Source: Castellaniella sp. MT123 (GTDB lineage: Bacteria; Pseudomonadota; Gammaproteobacteria; Burkholderiales; Burkholderiaceae_B). Taken from it: a DNA stretch of 64,000 nt. The DNA lies in NCBI RefSeq assembly GCF_039614765.1, contig NZ_CP154879.1, positions 3,100,001 through 3,164,000 of the forward strand. Direction: 5' to 3'. The position numbers and the translations under genes were made by a program. Below the pieces are notes generated by a model. The model saw only the letters and a list, made by a program, of their open reading frames with translations, searched no databases and was not told where the DNA came from. Below are positions 1 to 10,971 of this stretch, piece after piece. How positions within the stretch are numbered: the first letter of the stretch is position 1; each line of letters opens with the position of its first letter.

Positions 1-1
1 G

Positions 2-136
2 GGACTGGCGGCCGGGGATACCGTGGTGGTCGAAGGCACCGATCGCCTGCGTGAAGGCAGCCTGATCGAAGAGGTGGCCCCGGGGCAGTCCCCGTCGACG
101 GGCTCGTCGGGGGCCGTCAAGGGTCACGCTTCGTGA
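2..136 (+). CDS. mdtA: RND efflux periplasmic adaptor, C-terminal end (partial)
   Basis: Only the last 44 codons are in the window. They read [19 protein letters not shown] and then a low-complexity Ser/Gly/Pro tail to a TGA. This matches the end of MdtA/MuxA-type membrane-fusion proteins, which link the inner-membrane RND pump to the outer-membrane channel in the periplasm. The stop overlaps the GTG start of the next gene by four bases (GTGA), so the two are translationally coupled. The symbol rests on the family and on the two RND subunits that follow. Confidence 0.8.
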   Translation, partial: GLAAGDTVVVEGTDRLREGSLIEEVAPGQSPSTGSSGAVKGHAS

Positions 137-3100
137 ATCTGTCGCGCCCCTTCATCCTGCGGCCGATCGCCACCACGCTGGCGATGATCGCCGTGGTGCT
201 GGCCGGGCTGCTGGGGTATCGCGAACTGCCCGTGTCGGCCCTGCCGCAGGTGGACTTCCCCACCATCCAGGTGACGACGCTATATCCCGGGGCCGGGCCA
301 GATGTCATGACGGCGTTGGTCACCTCGCCGTTGGAACGCCAGTTCGGCCAGATGCCGGGCCTGTCGCAAATGCTGTCCACCAGCTCGGGCGGGTCCTCGC
401 GCATCACCTTGCGCTTCGATCTGGGGCTGCCGCTGGATGTGGCCGAACAGGAAGTCCAGGCCGCCATCAACGCGGCTTCGAACCTGCTGCCCGGCGACAT
501 GCCGTCGCCGCCTATCTACCGCAAGGTCAATCCGGCCGACACGCCGGTGATGACGCTGGCGGTGACCTCGCCCACGCTGCCGCTGGATCAGGTGCGCGAT
601 CTGATCGAGGTGCGGGTCGCGCAGAAATTGTCCCAGATCAGTGGGGTCGGCCTGGTCAGCGTGACCGGCGGGCAGAGGCCGGCCGTGCGTATCCAGGTGG
701 ATCCCCAGGCGCTGGCCGCGCATAAACTCACGCTGGCCGACGTGCGCAAGGCGGTCACCCAGTCTAACGTCAACCAGCCCAAGGGCAATCTGGACGGGCC
801 GCAGCGGTCGTTGACCATCAGCGTCAACGACCAGCTGAAAGACCCGGCCGAATACGAACGCCTGATCCTGGCCTATGAGAACGGCGCGCCCCTGCGCCTG
901 GGCGACGTGGCGCACGTGCGCCGCGCGGCGGAAAATCTGTACCAGGCGGCCTGGTTCGATCACACGCCGGCGGTCTTGCTGAATATCCAGCGTCAGCCGG
1001 GCGCCAATGTGATCCAGGTGGTCGACCAGATCCAGACGCTGCTGCCGGGCCTGCGCCAGACTCTGCCGACGGGCGTCGACCTGCGGGTGGCCGCCGATCG
1101 CACGCACACGATCCGCGATTCGATCGATCACGTGCAGATCGAGATGTTGCTGGCCATCGCCCTGGTGGTGGCGGTGACCTTCGTGTTTTTGCGGACCTGG
1201 CGGGCGACGCTCATTCCGGGTGTGGTCGTGCCGCTGTCGCTGGTGGGCACGTTCGGCCTGATGTATCTGATGGGCTTCAGCATCAACAACCTGACTCTGA
1301 TGGCGCTGACGATCGCCACCGGCTTCGTGGTGGACGATGCCATCGTCATGATCGAAAACATCGCCCGCCACATCGAGGAAGGCGAAAACGCCCTGACGGC
1401 GGCGCTGCGCGGGGCGCGCCAGATCGGCTTCACCCTGGTGTCGTTGACCGTGTCGCTGATCGCGGTGCTGATCCCCCTGCTTTTCATGGCCGACGTGGTC
1501 GGGCGGCTGTTTCGCGAGTTCGCGGTGACGCTGGCGGTGGCGATCCTGTTGTCCCTGCTGATTTCCCTGACGCTGACGCCCATGATGTGCGCCCGCATGC
1601 TGCGCCCGGAATCCGAAGAGCGACATGGCCGTTTTCTTCGGGGGGCCGGGCGTGCCATGGACCGGCTGGTCACCGCGTACGACCGGGGGCTGACGTGGGT
1701 GCTGGCCCATCAGTTGGCCACACTGTGGTTCGCACTGGGGACGCTGGTGGTGACGGTCGGGCTGTATGCCGGCATTCCCAAGGGCTTTTTCCCGCAGCAG
1801 GATACCGGCGCGATCCAGGCCATCACCCAGGGCCCGCAGACAGCCTCCTTTCCCGTCATGTCCCGCCTGCAGCAGTCGGCGGTCGAGCGGGTGCTGGCGG
1901 ATCCGGCGGTCGCGTCGGTGACGTCCTTCATCGGGATCGATGGCGACAATACGACATTGAACACCGGGCGCCTGCAGATCACGCTCAAGCCCCTGACGGA
2001 GCGCCGCGTGCGGGCCGATGCGGTCATCGACCGCCTGAACCAGGCTCTGCATGCTGTGGTGGGATTGCAGGTCTGGCTGCAGCCGGTGCAGGAACTCTCA
2101 GTCGAGGATCAGATCAGCCGCGCCCAGTTCCAGATGACGGTGTCCAGTCCCAACGATGCCGCGCTGGCCCTGTGGGCGCCGCGTCTGATCGAGACCCTGC
2201 AGCGCCTGCCGCAGCTGCGCGCCGTGGCCGGGGATCTGCAGGACCACGGGCTGGCGCTGAACGTGCAGGTGGACCGCGATGCGGCCGCGCGGCTGGGCGT
2301 CACTCAGGCGGCGATCGACGACGCGCTGTACGACGCCTTCGGACAGCGGCTGATCTCCACGATCTATACCCAATCGGCGCAGTACCGGGTCGTGCTCGAA
2401 GCCGGCGCCGCGCAGCTGGACGGCGGGCCGCAGGCGCTGGCGCACATCCACGTGCCGACTGCCGGCGGCGGCGTGACGCCCTTGTCCACGGTCGCGCGTT
2501 TCGTGCCGGGCGTGACCCGCCTGGCTGTCCAGCGCCTGGATCAGTTTCCGGCCACCACGGTGTCCTTCAATCTGGCACCGGGTGTGGCGCTTTCCGACGC
2601 CGTGCAGGCGATCGAGGGTGCCCGCGTATCGCTGGGGGTGCCCGATTCCGTCGAGATCCAGTTCCAGGGCGCGGCGCGCGCCTTCCAGGCGTCTCTGTCG
2701 AGCACCTTGTTGTTGTTGCTGGCAGCCGTGGTCACCATGTACATCGTGCTGGGTGTGCTGTACGAGAGCCTGATCCATCCGGTGACCATCCTGTCCACGC
2801 TGCCGTCGGCGGCCGTCGGTGCCCTGCTGGCGCTGTGGGCGGGCGGGGTGGAACTGGACATGATCGGGGTGATCGGCATCATCCTGCTGATCGGCATCGT
2901 CAAGAAAAACGCCATCCTGATGATCGATTTTGCGCTGGATGCCCAGCGCGAGCGCGGGCTGGGACCGCAGGCGGCCATTCATGAAGCGGCGCTGCTGCGC
3001 TTTCGGCCGATTCTGATGACGACGCTGGCGGCGTTTTTCAGCGCCATTCCCCTGATGTTCGCTAGCGGATCGGGGGCCGAGCTGCGCCAGCCGCTGGGTC

Positions 3101-3216
3101 TGGCCATGGTGGGTGGCCTGCTGTGCAGCCAGCTGCTGACCTTGTTTACCACCCCGGTGATCTATCTGATGTTCGAGCGGCTGGCGCATCGGCGGACGGC
3201 GCCTGATCGATCATGA
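133..3216 (+). CDS. mdtB: RND multidrug efflux permease, MdtB/MuxB type
   Basis: A 1027-residue inner-membrane RND pump subunit. It starts with [16 protein letters not shown], the usual cytoplasmic lead into TM1, from a GTG overlapping the adaptor stop. The proton-relay acidic pair of TM4 is present ([10 protein letters not shown]401/D402), as is the TM10 lysine region ([10 protein letters not shown], around 921-930). Two large periplasmic loops lie between the TM bundles. MdtB and MdtC form a heterotrimeric proton-driven exporter in E. coli and Pseudomonas; here the two genes overlap by four bases, which fits a fixed stoichiometry. The substrates cannot be read from sequence; family members handle novobiocin, bile salts and similar amphiphiles. 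Confidence 0.93.
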   Translation: MNLSRPFILRPIATTLAMIAVVLAGLLGYRELPVSALPQVDFPTIQVTTLYPGAGPDVMTALVTSPLERQFGQMPGLSQMLSTSSGGSSRITLRFDLGLPLDVAEQEVQAAINAASNLLPGDMPSPPIYRKVNPADTPVMTLAVTSPTLPLDQVRDLIEVRVAQKLSQISGVGLVSVTGGQRPAVRIQVDPQALAAHKLTLADVRKAVTQSNVNQPKGNLDGPQRSLTISVNDQLKDPAEYERLILAYENGAPLRLGDVAHVRRAAENLYQAAWFDHTPAVLLNIQRQPGANVIQVVDQIQTLLPGLRQTLPTGVDLRVAADRTHTIRDSIDHVQIEMLLAIALVVAVTFVFLRTWRATLIPGVVVPLSLVGTFGLMYLMGFSINNLTLMALTIATGFVVDDAIVMIENIARHIEEGENALTAALRGARQIGFTLVSLTVSLIAVLIPLLFMADVVGRLFREFAVTLAVAILLSLLISLTLTPMMCARMLRPESEERHGRFLRGAGRAMDRLVTAYDRGLTWVLAHQLATLWFALGTLVVTVGLYAGIPKGFFPQQDTGAIQAITQGPQTASFPVMSRLQQSAVERVLADPAVASVTSFIGIDGDNTTLNTGRLQITLKPLTERRVRADAVIDRLNQALHAVVGLQVWLQPVQELSVEDQISRAQFQMTVSSPNDAALALWAPRLIETLQRLPQLRAVAGDLQDHGLALNVQVDRDAAARLGVTQAAIDDALYDAFGQRLISTIYTQSAQYRVVLEAGAAQLDGGPQALAHIHVPTAGGGVTPLSTVARFVPGVTRLAVQRLDQFPATTVSFNLAPGVALSDAVQAIEGARVSLGVPDSVEIQFQGAARAFQASLSSTLLLLLAAVVTMYIVLGVLYESLIHPVTILSTLPSAAVGALLALWAGGVELDMIGVIGIILLIGIVKKNAILMIDFALDAQRERGLGPQAAIHEAALLRFRPILMTTLAAFFSAIPLMFASGSGAELRQPLGLAMVGGLLCSQLLTLFTTPVIYLMFERLAHRRTAPDRS

Positions 3217-6200
3217 GGTTCTTCGCCCTGTTCCTGCGCCGGCCGGTAGGCACATCCCTGTTGTGTCTGGCCATGGTGCTGGCCGGGGTGCTGGCCTTGC
3301 GGTTCCTGCCGGTGGCACCCTTGCCGCAGGTGGATTTTCCGATGATCTCGGTGTCGGCATCGCTGCCGGGCGCCAGCCCCGAGACCATGGCATCCAGCGT
3401 GGCGATGCCGCTGGAGCAGTCCCTGGGTGCGATCGCGGGGATCAGCAGCATGAGCTCGAGCAGCAGCGAGGGCCAGACCACGATTTCGCTGATGTTCGAA
3501 CTGGATCGCGACATCAACAGCGCCGCGCGCGACGTGCAGGCGGCCATCAACGCGGCGCGCCCGCAGCTGCCGTCAGGCATGCGCGGCAATCCGGTCTACC
3601 GCAAGGTGAATTCCTCGTCCTCGCCGATCATGACCCTGGCGCTGACCTCGGACACGGCCACGCGCGGAGAACTGTACGACCTGGCCTCGACGGTGCTGGC
3701 GCAGAAACTGTCCCAGGTCGGCGGGGTGGGGCAGGTGACGGTGGGCGGCAGTTCCCTGCCGGCGGTGCGTGTCCTGCTGAATCCCCGGGCGCTGGAATCC
3801 ATGGGCGTGTCGCTGGACAAGGTGCGTCAGAAGCTGCAGGACGTCAATTCCCTGCGGCCCGGGGGGCTGGTGCGCCTGGGCGACAACCAGTGGCAGATCC
3901 GCTCGGGCCAGCAGCTGCGCAAGGCGGCCGACTACGCCCCGTTGATCGTGGACTGGAAGGACGGGCGCCCGATCCACCTGAGCGATGTGGCGCGTGTCGA
4001 GGATTCGGTCGAAGACACAAATCAGGTGGGCTACTTCAACGACAGGCCGGCGGTGCTGTTGATCATCCGCCGTCAGACGGACGCCAACATCATCGATACC
4101 GTCGATGCGGTGCGCACGCTGCTGCCGTCGTTCCAGTCCTTGCTGCCCGAACAGGTGAGGCTGACGATCGCTCAGGACCGCACGCCCAGCATCCGGGCTT
4201 CTTTGTACGAGGCCGAGCTCACCCTGGTGCTGTCGGTGATCCTGGTGGTTGCCGTCGTCTTCGCCTTTCTGGGCAACTGGCGCGCGGCCCTGATTCCTGC
4301 CATCGCGGTGCCGGCCTCGCTCATCAGCACCTTCAGCCTGATGTGGTGGTTCGGCTTCAGCCTGAACACGATATCCCTGATGGCGCTGATCGTCGCCACC
4401 GGTTTCGTGGTGGATGACGCGATCGTGGTGCTGGAAAACATCATGCGCCACATCGAGCGCGGCATGCGTCCGGCGCGGGCGGCCTTGCGCGGCGCGACCG
4501 AGGTGGGCTTTACCGTCCTGGCCATGAGCGTGTCGCTGATCGCCGTATTCATTCCGCTATGGCTGGTGGGCGGCCTGGTCGGGCGCCTGTTCAAGGAATT
4601 CGCCGTCACGCTGTCGGTGGCGATCGGCGTGTCCCTGCTGATCTCGATCACCCTGACCCCGGTCATGGCGTCGCGGCTGCTGCGGGTGGCACCTGTCAAT
4701 CAGCCGGCGCGCCGCAACCGCCTGGCCCGCCTGTCTCAACGCCTGGGCGATGCCTGTCTGCGGGGCTACGGGAAATCGCTGCGCTGGGCCCTGGACCATT
4801 CGCGCATCGTGCTGCTGTTGCTGCTGGCGACGATCGGGCTGAACGTCTATCTGTACATCAGCATTCCCAAAGGCTTCTTTCCCCAGCAGGATACGGGGCA
4901 GCTGATGGGATTTTTCCGGGTGGATACGGGGACGTCCTTCGACGAAACGCAGAAGCGGCTGGATGTCTTCCGTCGGATCCTGCTGTCGGACACGGCTGTG
5001 GATACGGTGACCGCCTACGCGGGGGGGCGCGGCGGCAGCAATTCCAGCTTCATCCAGATCCAGCTCAAGCCCCTGAACCAACGTGACGCCAGCGCCGCCG
5101 AGGTCGTCAACCGCTTGCGGCCGCGATTCGCGCATACGCCGGGCGCGCGCATGTTCCTGGTGCCTCAGCAGGACATTTTCGTCGGGCATTCTTCGCGATC
5201 CGGGTCCTATTCCTACCAACTGATGGGCAGCGACCTGCGGCTGCTGAACCTGTGGCTGCCCCGGGTGCGCAACGTGTTGGCCACGATGCCCGAACTGGCT
5301 GACGTGGACGACGACGTCGAGGACAAGGGACGTCGCCTGGAACTGGTGGTCGATCGGGATGCCGCGCGCCAGTTGGGCGTGCAGATGGCCGATCTCGCGG
5401 GGGTGCTGAACAACGCCTTCAGTCAGCGCCAGGTGGCCGTCCTGTATGGCACACTCAACCAGTATCACGTGGTCATGGGGGTGCAATCGCGCTATGCCCA
5501 GGACGTGCATTCCCTGCAGGCGCTGCAGGTCGTCAACGCTCAGGGGCAGCATGTGCCGCTGCTGGCCTTTACCCGGATCACCGAGGGCACCGCGCCACGC
5601 GCGGTCAATCATGAAGGTCTGCTGGCAGCCGATTCGGTGTCGTTCGGTCTGGCCCCCGGGGTGTCGCTGGGGCAGGCGCTCACCGCCATCGATCAGGCCG
5701 TGGCGCGCATCAACCTGCCCACACAGGAACTGCAAGGCGGACTGGATCAGAGTTCCGGCCTGATGCGCAACGCCGTGGCCCAGCAGCCCTGGATGCTGGT
5801 GGCCGCACTGGTGGCCATGTATCTGGTGCTGGGCATGCTCTACGAGAGCACCCTGCATCCGATCACGATCCTGTCCACCCTGCCGTCGGCCGGGGTGGGT
5901 GCGCTGCTGGCGCTGCGGCTGGTGGGCATGGAATTCACCCTGATTGCCCTGATCGGCGTATTCCTGCTGATCGGCATCGTCAAGAAAAATGCCATCATGA
6001 TGGTGGATTTTGCCCTGCAGGCCCAGCGCCGCGAGGGGCTGGACCCGCGCGAAGCCATCTACCGGGCCTGCCTGGCACGGCTGCGACCGATCCTGATGAC
6101 GACGCTGTCGGCCATGCTGGGGGCCATGCCTCTGTTGCTGGCAACCGGGGCCGGGGTGGAGATGCGTCAGCCTCTGGGCCTGACGATCGTGGGCGGGCTG

Positions 6201-6317
6201 CTGGTCAGCCAGGTGCTGACGTTGTATACGACCCCGGTGGTGTATCTGAGCCTGGACCGCCTGCGTGGCTCGCGCCGCGCCGCTCAGCGGATCCAGACCG
6301 TGGTGCCGCCTGCGTGA
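3213..6317 (+). CDS. mdtC: RND multidrug efflux permease, MdtC/MuxC type
   Basis: A 1034-residue second RND subunit, overlapping mdtB by ATGA. It has the same architecture: an [17 protein letters not shown] entry into TM1, the [12 protein letters not shown] acidic pair (D401/D402) in TM4, a conserved [10 protein letters not shown] loop in the middle and [15 protein letters not shown] in TM10. Two different but tandem RND pumps behind one adaptor is the hallmark of MdtABC/MuxABC systems, as opposed to AcrAB-type homotrimeric pumps. No regulator (BaeSR-like) is visible in the window; it would have to lie upstream of base 1 if present. Confidence 0.93.
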   Translation: MRFFALFLRRPVGTSLLCLAMVLAGVLALRFLPVAPLPQVDFPMISVSASLPGASPETMASSVAMPLEQSLGAIAGISSMSSSSSEGQTTISLMFELDRDINSAARDVQAAINAARPQLPSGMRGNPVYRKVNSSSSPIMTLALTSDTATRGELYDLASTVLAQKLSQVGGVGQVTVGGSSLPAVRVLLNPRALESMGVSLDKVRQKLQDVNSLRPGGLVRLGDNQWQIRSGQQLRKAADYAPLIVDWKDGRPIHLSDVARVEDSVEDTNQVGYFNDRPAVLLIIRRQTDANIIDTVDAVRTLLPSFQSLLPEQVRLTIAQDRTPSIRASLYEAELTLVLSVILVVAVVFAFLGNWRAALIPAIAVPASLISTFSLMWWFGFSLNTISLMALIVATGFVVDDAIVVLENIMRHIERGMRPARAALRGATEVGFTVLAMSVSLIAVFIPLWLVGGLVGRLFKEFAVTLSVAIGVSLLISITLTPVMASRLLRVAPVNQPARRNRLARLSQRLGDACLRGYGKSLRWALDHSRIVLLLLLATIGLNVYLYISIPKGFFPQQDTGQLMGFFRVDTGTSFDETQKRLDVFRRILLSDTAVDTVTAYAGGRGGSNSSFIQIQLKPLNQRDASAAEVVNRLRPRFAHTPGARMFLVPQQDIFVGHSSRSGSYSYQLMGSDLRLLNLWLPRVRNVLATMPELADVDDDVEDKGRRLELVVDRDAARQLGVQMADLAGVLNNAFSQRQVAVLYGTLNQYHVVMGVQSRYAQDVHSLQALQVVNAQGQHVPLLAFTRITEGTAPRAVNHEGLLAADSVSFGLAPGVSLGQALTAIDQAVARINLPTQELQGGLDQSSGLMRNAVAQQPWMLVAALVAMYLVLGMLYESTLHPITILSTLPSAGVGALLALRLVGMEFTLIALIGVFLLIGIVKKNAIMMVDFALQAQRREGLDPREAIYRACLARLRPILMTTLSAMLGAMPLLLATGAGVEMRQPLGLTIVGGLLVSQVLTLYTTPVVYLSLDRLRGSRRAAQRIQTVVPPA

Positions 6318-6343
6318 TAATTCTTTGAATCCCTCATTCATTC

Positions 6344-7819
6344 ATGAACGTGATGCAGCTTCCATGCGCCTGTGAGCGCACCCAGCCTGAAACCGGATGC
6401 CGGCCTATCGCGCGGCGGTGCTGGCGCCATGGCGTGGCCTTGGCCGCGTGCCTGCTTCTGAGCGCCTGTGCCGTGGGGCCGGACTACCATCGGCCGGCCC
6501 AGGACGTGGGCGCGGTGTACGCGAGCGCGCCGGATGGCCAGTGGCGCCGGGCGCAGCCCGCCGACGGGACGCTGCAGACCGACTGGTGGCGTCTTTTCGG
6601 CGATGCGGACCTGAATGGGCTGATGGACCGCATGCCGCAGGGGAATCTGGACATCGCCCAGGCCGAGGCCCAATACCGGCAGGCGCAGGCTGCGCTGGGG
6701 ACGGCGCGCGCCGGCCTGTTCCCGTCCGTTGGTGTGTCGTCCTCGGTGACCCGGGAGGGGCAGGGCATTTCCGGTGTGGGCAACCCCTCGAACAGCTATT
6801 CCCTATCGGGCAGCGTCGGCTGGGAGGTCGATCTCTGGGGGCGGGTGCGGCGCGACGTCGAGGGCGCGCGGGCCGGTGCGCAGGCCAGCGGGGCCGATCT
6901 GGCCGCCATGCGCCTGAGCCTGCGGTCGACCCTGGCCCAGGCGTATTTCGGGGTTCGCGCCAGTCAGCTGCAGGATGCGCTGCTGGCCCGCACGCTGGAC
7001 GAATATGCCCGCGCACTCGAAATGACGCGCAATCGCTATGCCGCCGGTGTGGCGTCTCCCGCCGACGTGGCGGCGGCGTCAGCGCAGCTGGATCAGGCCC
7101 GCGTGCAGCGCATCCGGCTGGGGTGGCAGCGGGAACAGCAGATTCATGCCATTGCGATTCTGCTCGGGCTGGTGCCGGCCGGCTTCCAGATGCCGCCGGG
7201 CGCCGGCCTGCCGGCCGTTCCCGCCATTCCGGTGGGGGTCCCGTCCGCCTTGCTGCAGCATCGACCCGACGTCGCGGCGGCGGAGCGGCGCGTGGCCCAG
7301 GCCAATGCAAAGATCGGTGTGGCGCAGGCCGCCTGGTTTCCCGATCTGACACTGAGCGCGCAGGGCGGCTACCGGGCGGGTGAATTCGCATCCTGGATCA
7401 TGGCGCCGGCGCGTTTCTGGACGCTGGGCCCGGCGTTGGCGTTGACGCTGTTCGATGGGGGCGCACGCAGCGCCGCCGTGGAATCCGCTCGGGCCGCGTA
7501 CGACGCCCAGGCCGCAGCCTACCGCAAGACCGTGCTCGACGCCCTGCGCGAGGTCGAGGATGCCTTGGTGCAGTCGCAGGCCCAGGTCGACGAGCAGGCC
7601 GCGCAGGACCAGGCACTGGCTGCTGCCCGGGAAACCCTGCGCCAGGTCACCAATCAATATCAGGCAGGCCTGGTGGATTATCTGAATGTGGTGCAGGCGC
7701 AGACCAGTGCGCTCAGCGCCGAGCAGAATTCGTTGAACCTGCGGGCCCAGCGCCTGACCGCCGCCGTGCAGTTGGCGGCGGCGCTGGGTGGTGGCTATTC
7801 GGAGCCACCCACCAACTGA
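6344..7819 (+). CDS. Outer-membrane efflux lipoprotein (NodT/OprM family)
   Basis: A 491-residue TolC-like outer-membrane factor, 26 bases behind mdtC, so the operon encodes a full adaptor-pump-channel complex (OpmB-like). The N-terminus carries a positively charged stretch, a hydrophobic core and the lipobox LLLSAC (lipidated Cys about 42), followed by AVGPDYHRP, the standard start of NodT-family lipoproteins. Two OEP repeats follow, with typical motifs such as GWEVDLWGRVRRDVE (first half) and PDVAAAERR and LTLFDGGARSA (second half). The last 25 bases overlap the end of the convergent Nudix gene, so any terminator must lie inside coding sequence. Confidence 0.92.
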   Translation: MNVMQLPCACERTQPETGCRPIARRCWRHGVALAACLLLSACAVGPDYHRPAQDVGAVYASAPDGQWRRAQPADGTLQTDWWRLFGDADLNGLMDRMPQGNLDIAQAEAQYRQAQAALGTARAGLFPSVGVSSSVTREGQGISGVGNPSNSYSLSGSVGWEVDLWGRVRRDVEGARAGAQASGADLAAMRLSLRSTLAQAYFGVRASQLQDALLARTLDEYARALEMTRNRYAAGVASPADVAAASAQLDQARVQRIRLGWQREQQIHAIAILLGLVPAGFQMPPGAGLPAVPAIPVGVPSALLQHRPDVAAAERRVAQANAKIGVAQAAWFPDLTLSAQGGYRAGEFASWIMAPARFWTLGPALALTLFDGGARSAAVESARAAYDAQAAAYRKTVLDALREVEDALVQSQAQVDEQAAQDQALAAARETLRQVTNQYQAGLVDYLNVVQAQTSALSAEQNSLNLRAQRLTAAVQLAAALGGGYSEPPTN

Positions 7820-8793
7820 CCCCGCATGGCGGCGATTCCGTGCGCCCCGTGCAGGCGGGCCGCGTCGAGCGTATCGATGGATTGCCCGCCGATGGCGAAC
7901 ACTGGCCGGCCCGCCGCTGTGGCGAGTTCCCGGAACCGCGCCCAGCCCAGCGCGGGACTACCGGGGTGGCTGTCGGTGGGATGGACGTGCCCAAGCACCA
8001 CGAAGTCGGCCTGCAGCTGGCGGGCGCATTCGATGTCCTGCGCGTCATGCGCCGATACCCCCAGCCAGCCCGGTGGCCGCGTGTCCTGCTGCAGAATGCG
8101 GGCGGCGTCGGCTGCGCGTAGCTGAACCCCGTCGGCGTGCGACCACCAGCCGTGCGGATGGCAGCTGTTGATGAAACAGCGGGCGCCATGCTGGCGGCAT
8201 AGGGCCAGGGTGGCCTGGAAAGCGTCGTGCAGGCTGTCGGTGTCACCCGCCCACGCAGGTTCGCGGAACTGCACCATGCGCAGGCCCTGCAGCAGTTCCT
8301 GGCGTAGTTGTGCCAGCCAGCCGGCCAGCCCGTCGGCATGACGGATGTGGCTGACGCGGTACTGCATGGGCAGCCGCAGCCAGCGCAGCGGCGGGGCGGC
8401 CGCCGGCAGCAGCGAGCCGCCGCCCGGTGCGATCGGGTGTTCGGATTCGTCCAGGCGGATGTCCCAGGGGTCCACCCAGTCCAGTGCCTGGTTTTCGCGG
8501 CCGTGGGGCTCGCCTTCCCAGGCCGTAACCTGGCAGAACGCCAGTTCGACGATGGATTTGGGATATTCGTGCACGTGCACGACCCAGGGGTAGACGCGGG
8601 TCGCTCGGATGCCCAGTTCTTCGTCCAGTTCGCGCACAAGCGCCTGTTCGACGGTTTCGCCGGCCTCGATCTTGCCGCCGGGAAATTCCCACCAGCCCGG
8701 CCAGGCTTTGCCGTCGGGGCGCTGGCCCAGCAACAGCCGGCCCCGGGCATCCAGGATCAGGCCGGCGGCGACGCGGATGTAGGGTTTAGACAT
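7795..8793 (-). CDS. Nudix hydrolase (MutT-like) fused to thiamine-phosphate-synthase-like domain
   Basis: I place the start at MSKPYIRVAAGLI (ATG at 8793), giving 332 residues; the longer open frame upstream overlaps the neighbour and lacks Nudix similarity. Residues about 1-130 form a MutT domain with an exact Nudix box, GX5EX7REUXEEXGU (GKIEAGE...RELDEELGI), expected to hydrolyse 8-oxo-dGTP or a related nucleotide. Residues about 150-330 resemble ThiE/TenI, with VLGHVHPTDSHPG, FAIGGQ and GAHGIAAMRG. This fusion is known in beta- and gamma-proteobacteria; whether the C-terminal half makes thiamine phosphate or only binds a ligand is not clear. It overlaps the upstream ATPase gene by eight bases, so they are one transcript. 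Confidence 0.85.
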   Translation of the reverse strand: MSKPYIRVAAGLILDARGRLLLGQRPDGKAWPGWWEFPGGKIEAGETVEQALVRELDEELGIRATRVYPWVVHVHEYPKSIVELAFCQVTAWEGEPHGRENQALDWVDPWDIRLDESEHPIAPGGGSLLPAAAPPLRWLRLPMQYRVSHIRHADGLAGWLAQLRQELLQGLRMVQFREPAWAGDTDSLHDAFQATLALCRQHGARCFINSCHPHGWWSHADGVQLRAADAARILQQDTRPPGWLGVSAHDAQDIECARQLQADFVVLGHVHPTDSHPGSPALGWARFRELATAAGRPVFAIGGQSIDTLDAARLHGAHGIAAMRGQLVGGSE

Positions 8794-9652
8794 GGCGGGC
8801 CGCCCAGTCGCGCGCGAACTGCCGGGCCACCCGGCCCGAGCGGGACCCGCGTTCGAGCGCCCATTGCAGGGCCTCGGTGCGGGCGGCGTGGATCTGGTCC
8901 GCATCGCAGCCGTGGAAGGCCAGCCAGTGGTTGACGATGTCCAGGTAGTCGTTCTGTGCGAAGGGGTAGAACGACAGCCACAGCCCGAAGCGTTCGGACA
9001 GGGAAATTTTTTCTTCGACGGTCTCGCCGGGGTGGATCTCGCCGTCGGTCTGGTGCTGGGCTTCCAGGTTTTCGTGCATGTATTCCGGCATCAGGTGGCG
9101 TCGGTTCGAGGTGGCATAGATCAACAGGTTGTCGCCTGGGGACGCGACGGAACCGTCGAGCGCCGATTTCAGGGCCTTGTAGCTGGCTTCCCCTTCCTCG
9201 AAGGACAGATCGTCGCAGAAGACGATATAGCGTTCCGGCCGGCCCTGGATCAGTTCGACGATCTGGCCCAGATCGCTCAGGTCGGACTTGTCGATCTCGA
9301 TCAGGCGCAGGCCCTGGCAGGCGTAGGCGTCCAGCAGGGCGCGCACCAGCGAGCTCTTTCCGGTGCCGCGGGCGCCGGTCATGAGCACGTTGTTGGCGGG
9401 CTTGCCCCGCAGGAATGCCAGCGTGTTGCGTTCGAGAGTCGCCTTTTGCCGATCGACGTGCCGCAGGTCCCCCAGATGGATGGGGGCGACGCGGTGGACC
9501 GCATCCAGCCAGCCGCGCGCGCCACGGCGTTGCCAGCGGTAGGCGCTGGCCGTCCAGTCGATCGTTGGGGGGGCGGGGGGCAGCCAGGCTTCGAGCTGAG
9601 CCAGCACGTTCAGTGCTCGATCCATGAGTGCCTGCAGTTGGGGGTCGGCCAC
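8786..9652 (-). CDS. DUF815-family AAA-type ATPase
   Basis: A 288-residue cytoplasmic P-loop protein of the DUF815 family, function not established. The Walker A is GARGTGKSS (residues about 93-101), the Walker B-like strand is RYIVFCDDLSFEEGE, and a sensor-like ATSNRRH follows, as in AAA ATPases. I choose the GTG at 9652 because AGGAG sits six bases upstream; the longer in-frame extension to 9727 has no ribosome site and runs across the ispB promoter region. It is translated first and the Nudix/ThiE gene second. In Burkholderiales this ATPase-Nudix pair is a common arrangement, which suggests but does not prove a link to nucleotide-pool or DNA-damage care. Confidence 0.85.
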   Translation of the reverse strand: MADPQLQALMDRALNVLAQLEAWLPPAPPTIDWTASAYRWQRRGARGWLDAVHRVAPIHLGDLRHVDRQKATLERNTLAFLRGKPANNVLMTGARGTGKSSLVRALLDAYACQGLRLIEIDKSDLSDLGQIVELIQGRPERYIVFCDDLSFEEGEASYKALKSALDGSVASPGDNLLIYATSNRRHLMPEYMHENLEAQHQTDGEIHPGETVEEKISLSERFGLWLSFYPFAQNDYLDIVNHWLAFHGCDADQIHAARTEALQWALERGSRSGRVARQFARDWAARHV

Positions 9653-9680
9653 CGGGTTCTCCTGATTGTGATCTGGAAAG

Positions 9681-9686
9681 TATAAT
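9681..9686 (+). promoter_or_regulatory. Putative -10 element (TATAAT) for ispB
   Basis: A consensus TATAAT lies 52 bases before the proposed TTG start of ispB. No good -35 is visible at 16-18 bases (best is TTCTCC at 9657). The element helps choose the ispB start: any start upstream of it would not be on the transcript. Confidence 0.4.
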
Positions 9687-9738
9687 CTGGGTCTTTGCGG
9701 CCGCCACCGGCGGGCGCCCATCAGCATTCGGGTCCGTC

Positions 9739-10704
9739 TTGAATTTCTCTGAACTGTTTGCCCCCATCGTGTCCGACATGCAGGCGGTCGACGCGGTCAT
9801 TCGCTCACGCCTGGATTCCGAGGTCGTCCTGATCCGCACGATCGGCGACTACATCGTCGGCGCAGGGGGCAAACGCATGCGCCCGGCCATGATGCTGCTG
9901 GTTGCGGGCGCCCTGGGCTACCAGGGCGACAATCACCACCGGCTGGCCGCCGTGGTCGAATTCATCCATACCGCCACGCTGCTGCATGACGACGTGGTCG
10001 ATGAATCCGACATGCGCCGGGGCCGCGAAACCGCCAACGCCGTCTTTGGCAATGCCGCCAGCGTTCTTGTGGGCGACTACCTGTATTCCCGTTCCTTCGA
10101 GATGATGGTTGAATCGGGGTCCATGGCCGCCATGGCCGTGTTGTCCGCGGCCACCACCGTCATCGCCGAGGGCGAGGTCCTGCAGCTCCTGAACGTCCAT
10201 GATCCGGATGTGTCACTCGATCGCTATCTGCAGGTCGTGCGCTACAAGACAGCAAAACTGTTCGAGGCCTCTGCCCAGGTGGGGGCCATCATTTCAGGTG
10301 TGACGCCTGAACAGGAATCGGCCGCCGCCGCTTACGGCCGCCACGTCGGCACCGCCTTCCAGCTGATCGATGACGTGCTGGACTACAGCGGCGATGTGCA
10401 GGCGCTGGGAAAGAACGTGGGCGACGACCTGCGCGAGGGCAAGCCCACCCTGCCGCTGATCCGTGTCCTGGAAACCGGCACGGCGGATCAGCGCAGCCTG
10501 ATCCGCCAGGCGATCGAAACCGGCCATGCGGATTTCGAGGCGGTGGCGCGCGCCATCCATGCCACCGACGCCCTGGACTACACGCGCCAGGCGGCCCGCG
10601 CCGAGGCCGATCTGGCCAGGCAGGCGCTGTCCGCCTTCCCGGATTCCGTTTATCGGGAAACTCTGCTAAAATTCTGTGCTTTCGCGGTCGAGCGCGATCG
10701 TTGA
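9739..10704 (+). CDS. ispB: Octaprenyl-diphosphate synthase
   Basis: A trans-long-chain prenyl transferase of about 321 residues that builds the C40 side chain of ubiquinone from FPP and IPP. Both aspartate-rich motifs are present: DDVVD (residues 84-88, FARM) and DDVLD (211-215, SARM), plus GGKRMRP near the N-terminus for IPP binding. The frame stays open upstream to 9628, but that part has no family similarity and precedes a TATAAT. I take the TTG at 9739 (protein LNFSELFAPIVSDMQAVDAV), which matches where family members begin; a GTG or ATG a few codons later (ATG 9778) is possible. Directly followed by tRNA-Pro. Confidence 0.9.
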   Translation: MNFSELFAPIVSDMQAVDAVIRSRLDSEVVLIRTIGDYIVGAGGKRMRPAMMLLVAGALGYQGDNHHRLAAVVEFIHTATLLHDDVVDESDMRRGRETANAVFGNAASVLVGDYLYSRSFEMMVESGSMAAMAVLSAATTVIAEGEVLQLLNVHDPDVSLDRYLQVVRYKTAKLFEASAQVGAIISGVTPEQESAAAAYGRHVGTAFQLIDDVLDYSGDVQALGKNVGDDLREGKPTLPLIRVLETGTADQRSLIRQAIETGHADFEAVARAIHATDALDYTRQAARAEADLARQALSAFPDSVYRETLLKFCAFAVERDR

Positions 10705-10759
10705 AAGTTCCCGAGGATGATTGCAGACCCTGCGTTTGCAGCCATCCAAGCATCACCGT

Positions 10760-10836
10760 CGGGGTGTAGCTCAGCCTGGTAGAGTACTACGTTCGGGACG
10801 TAGGAGTCGCATGTTCGAATCATGTCACCCCGACCA
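10760..10836 (+). tRNA. tRNA-Pro (anticodon CGG)
   Basis: A 77-nt cloverleaf with encoded CCA. The acceptor stem is CGGGGTG/CACCCCG with discriminator A, the anticodon stem is CTACG/CGTAG, and the loop TTCGGGA places CGG at 10794-10796. The T-loop reads GTTCGAATC. It lies 55 bases behind ispB and is closed by a strong terminator. Confidence 0.97.
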
Positions 10837-10844
10837 TATTCCAG

Positions 10845-10887
10845 AAGCCGGATCAGATGATTATCTGATCCGGCTTTTTCTTTTTTG
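10845..10887 (+). terminator. Rho-independent terminator after tRNA-Pro
   Basis: A perfect 13-bp stem (AGCCGGATCAGAT at 10846-10858, ATCTGATCCGGCT at 10863-10875) with a GATT loop, followed by TTTTCTTTTTT. It ends the ispB/tRNA-Pro transcript. Confidence 0.93.
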
Positions 10888-10971
10888 TTTCCACTTTAAA
10901 TCGGCATTATGCGGTTCTTCTGATGGAGTCCAGTGGAACCAAGAAAAGTGACTGACAAACCTGGGCATGTC

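Noticed and set aside
280-2052. 590-codon minus-strand open frame opposite mdtB
   Set aside because: His/Gln/Arg-rich composition without any family pattern; an antisense shadow of a GC-rich gene.
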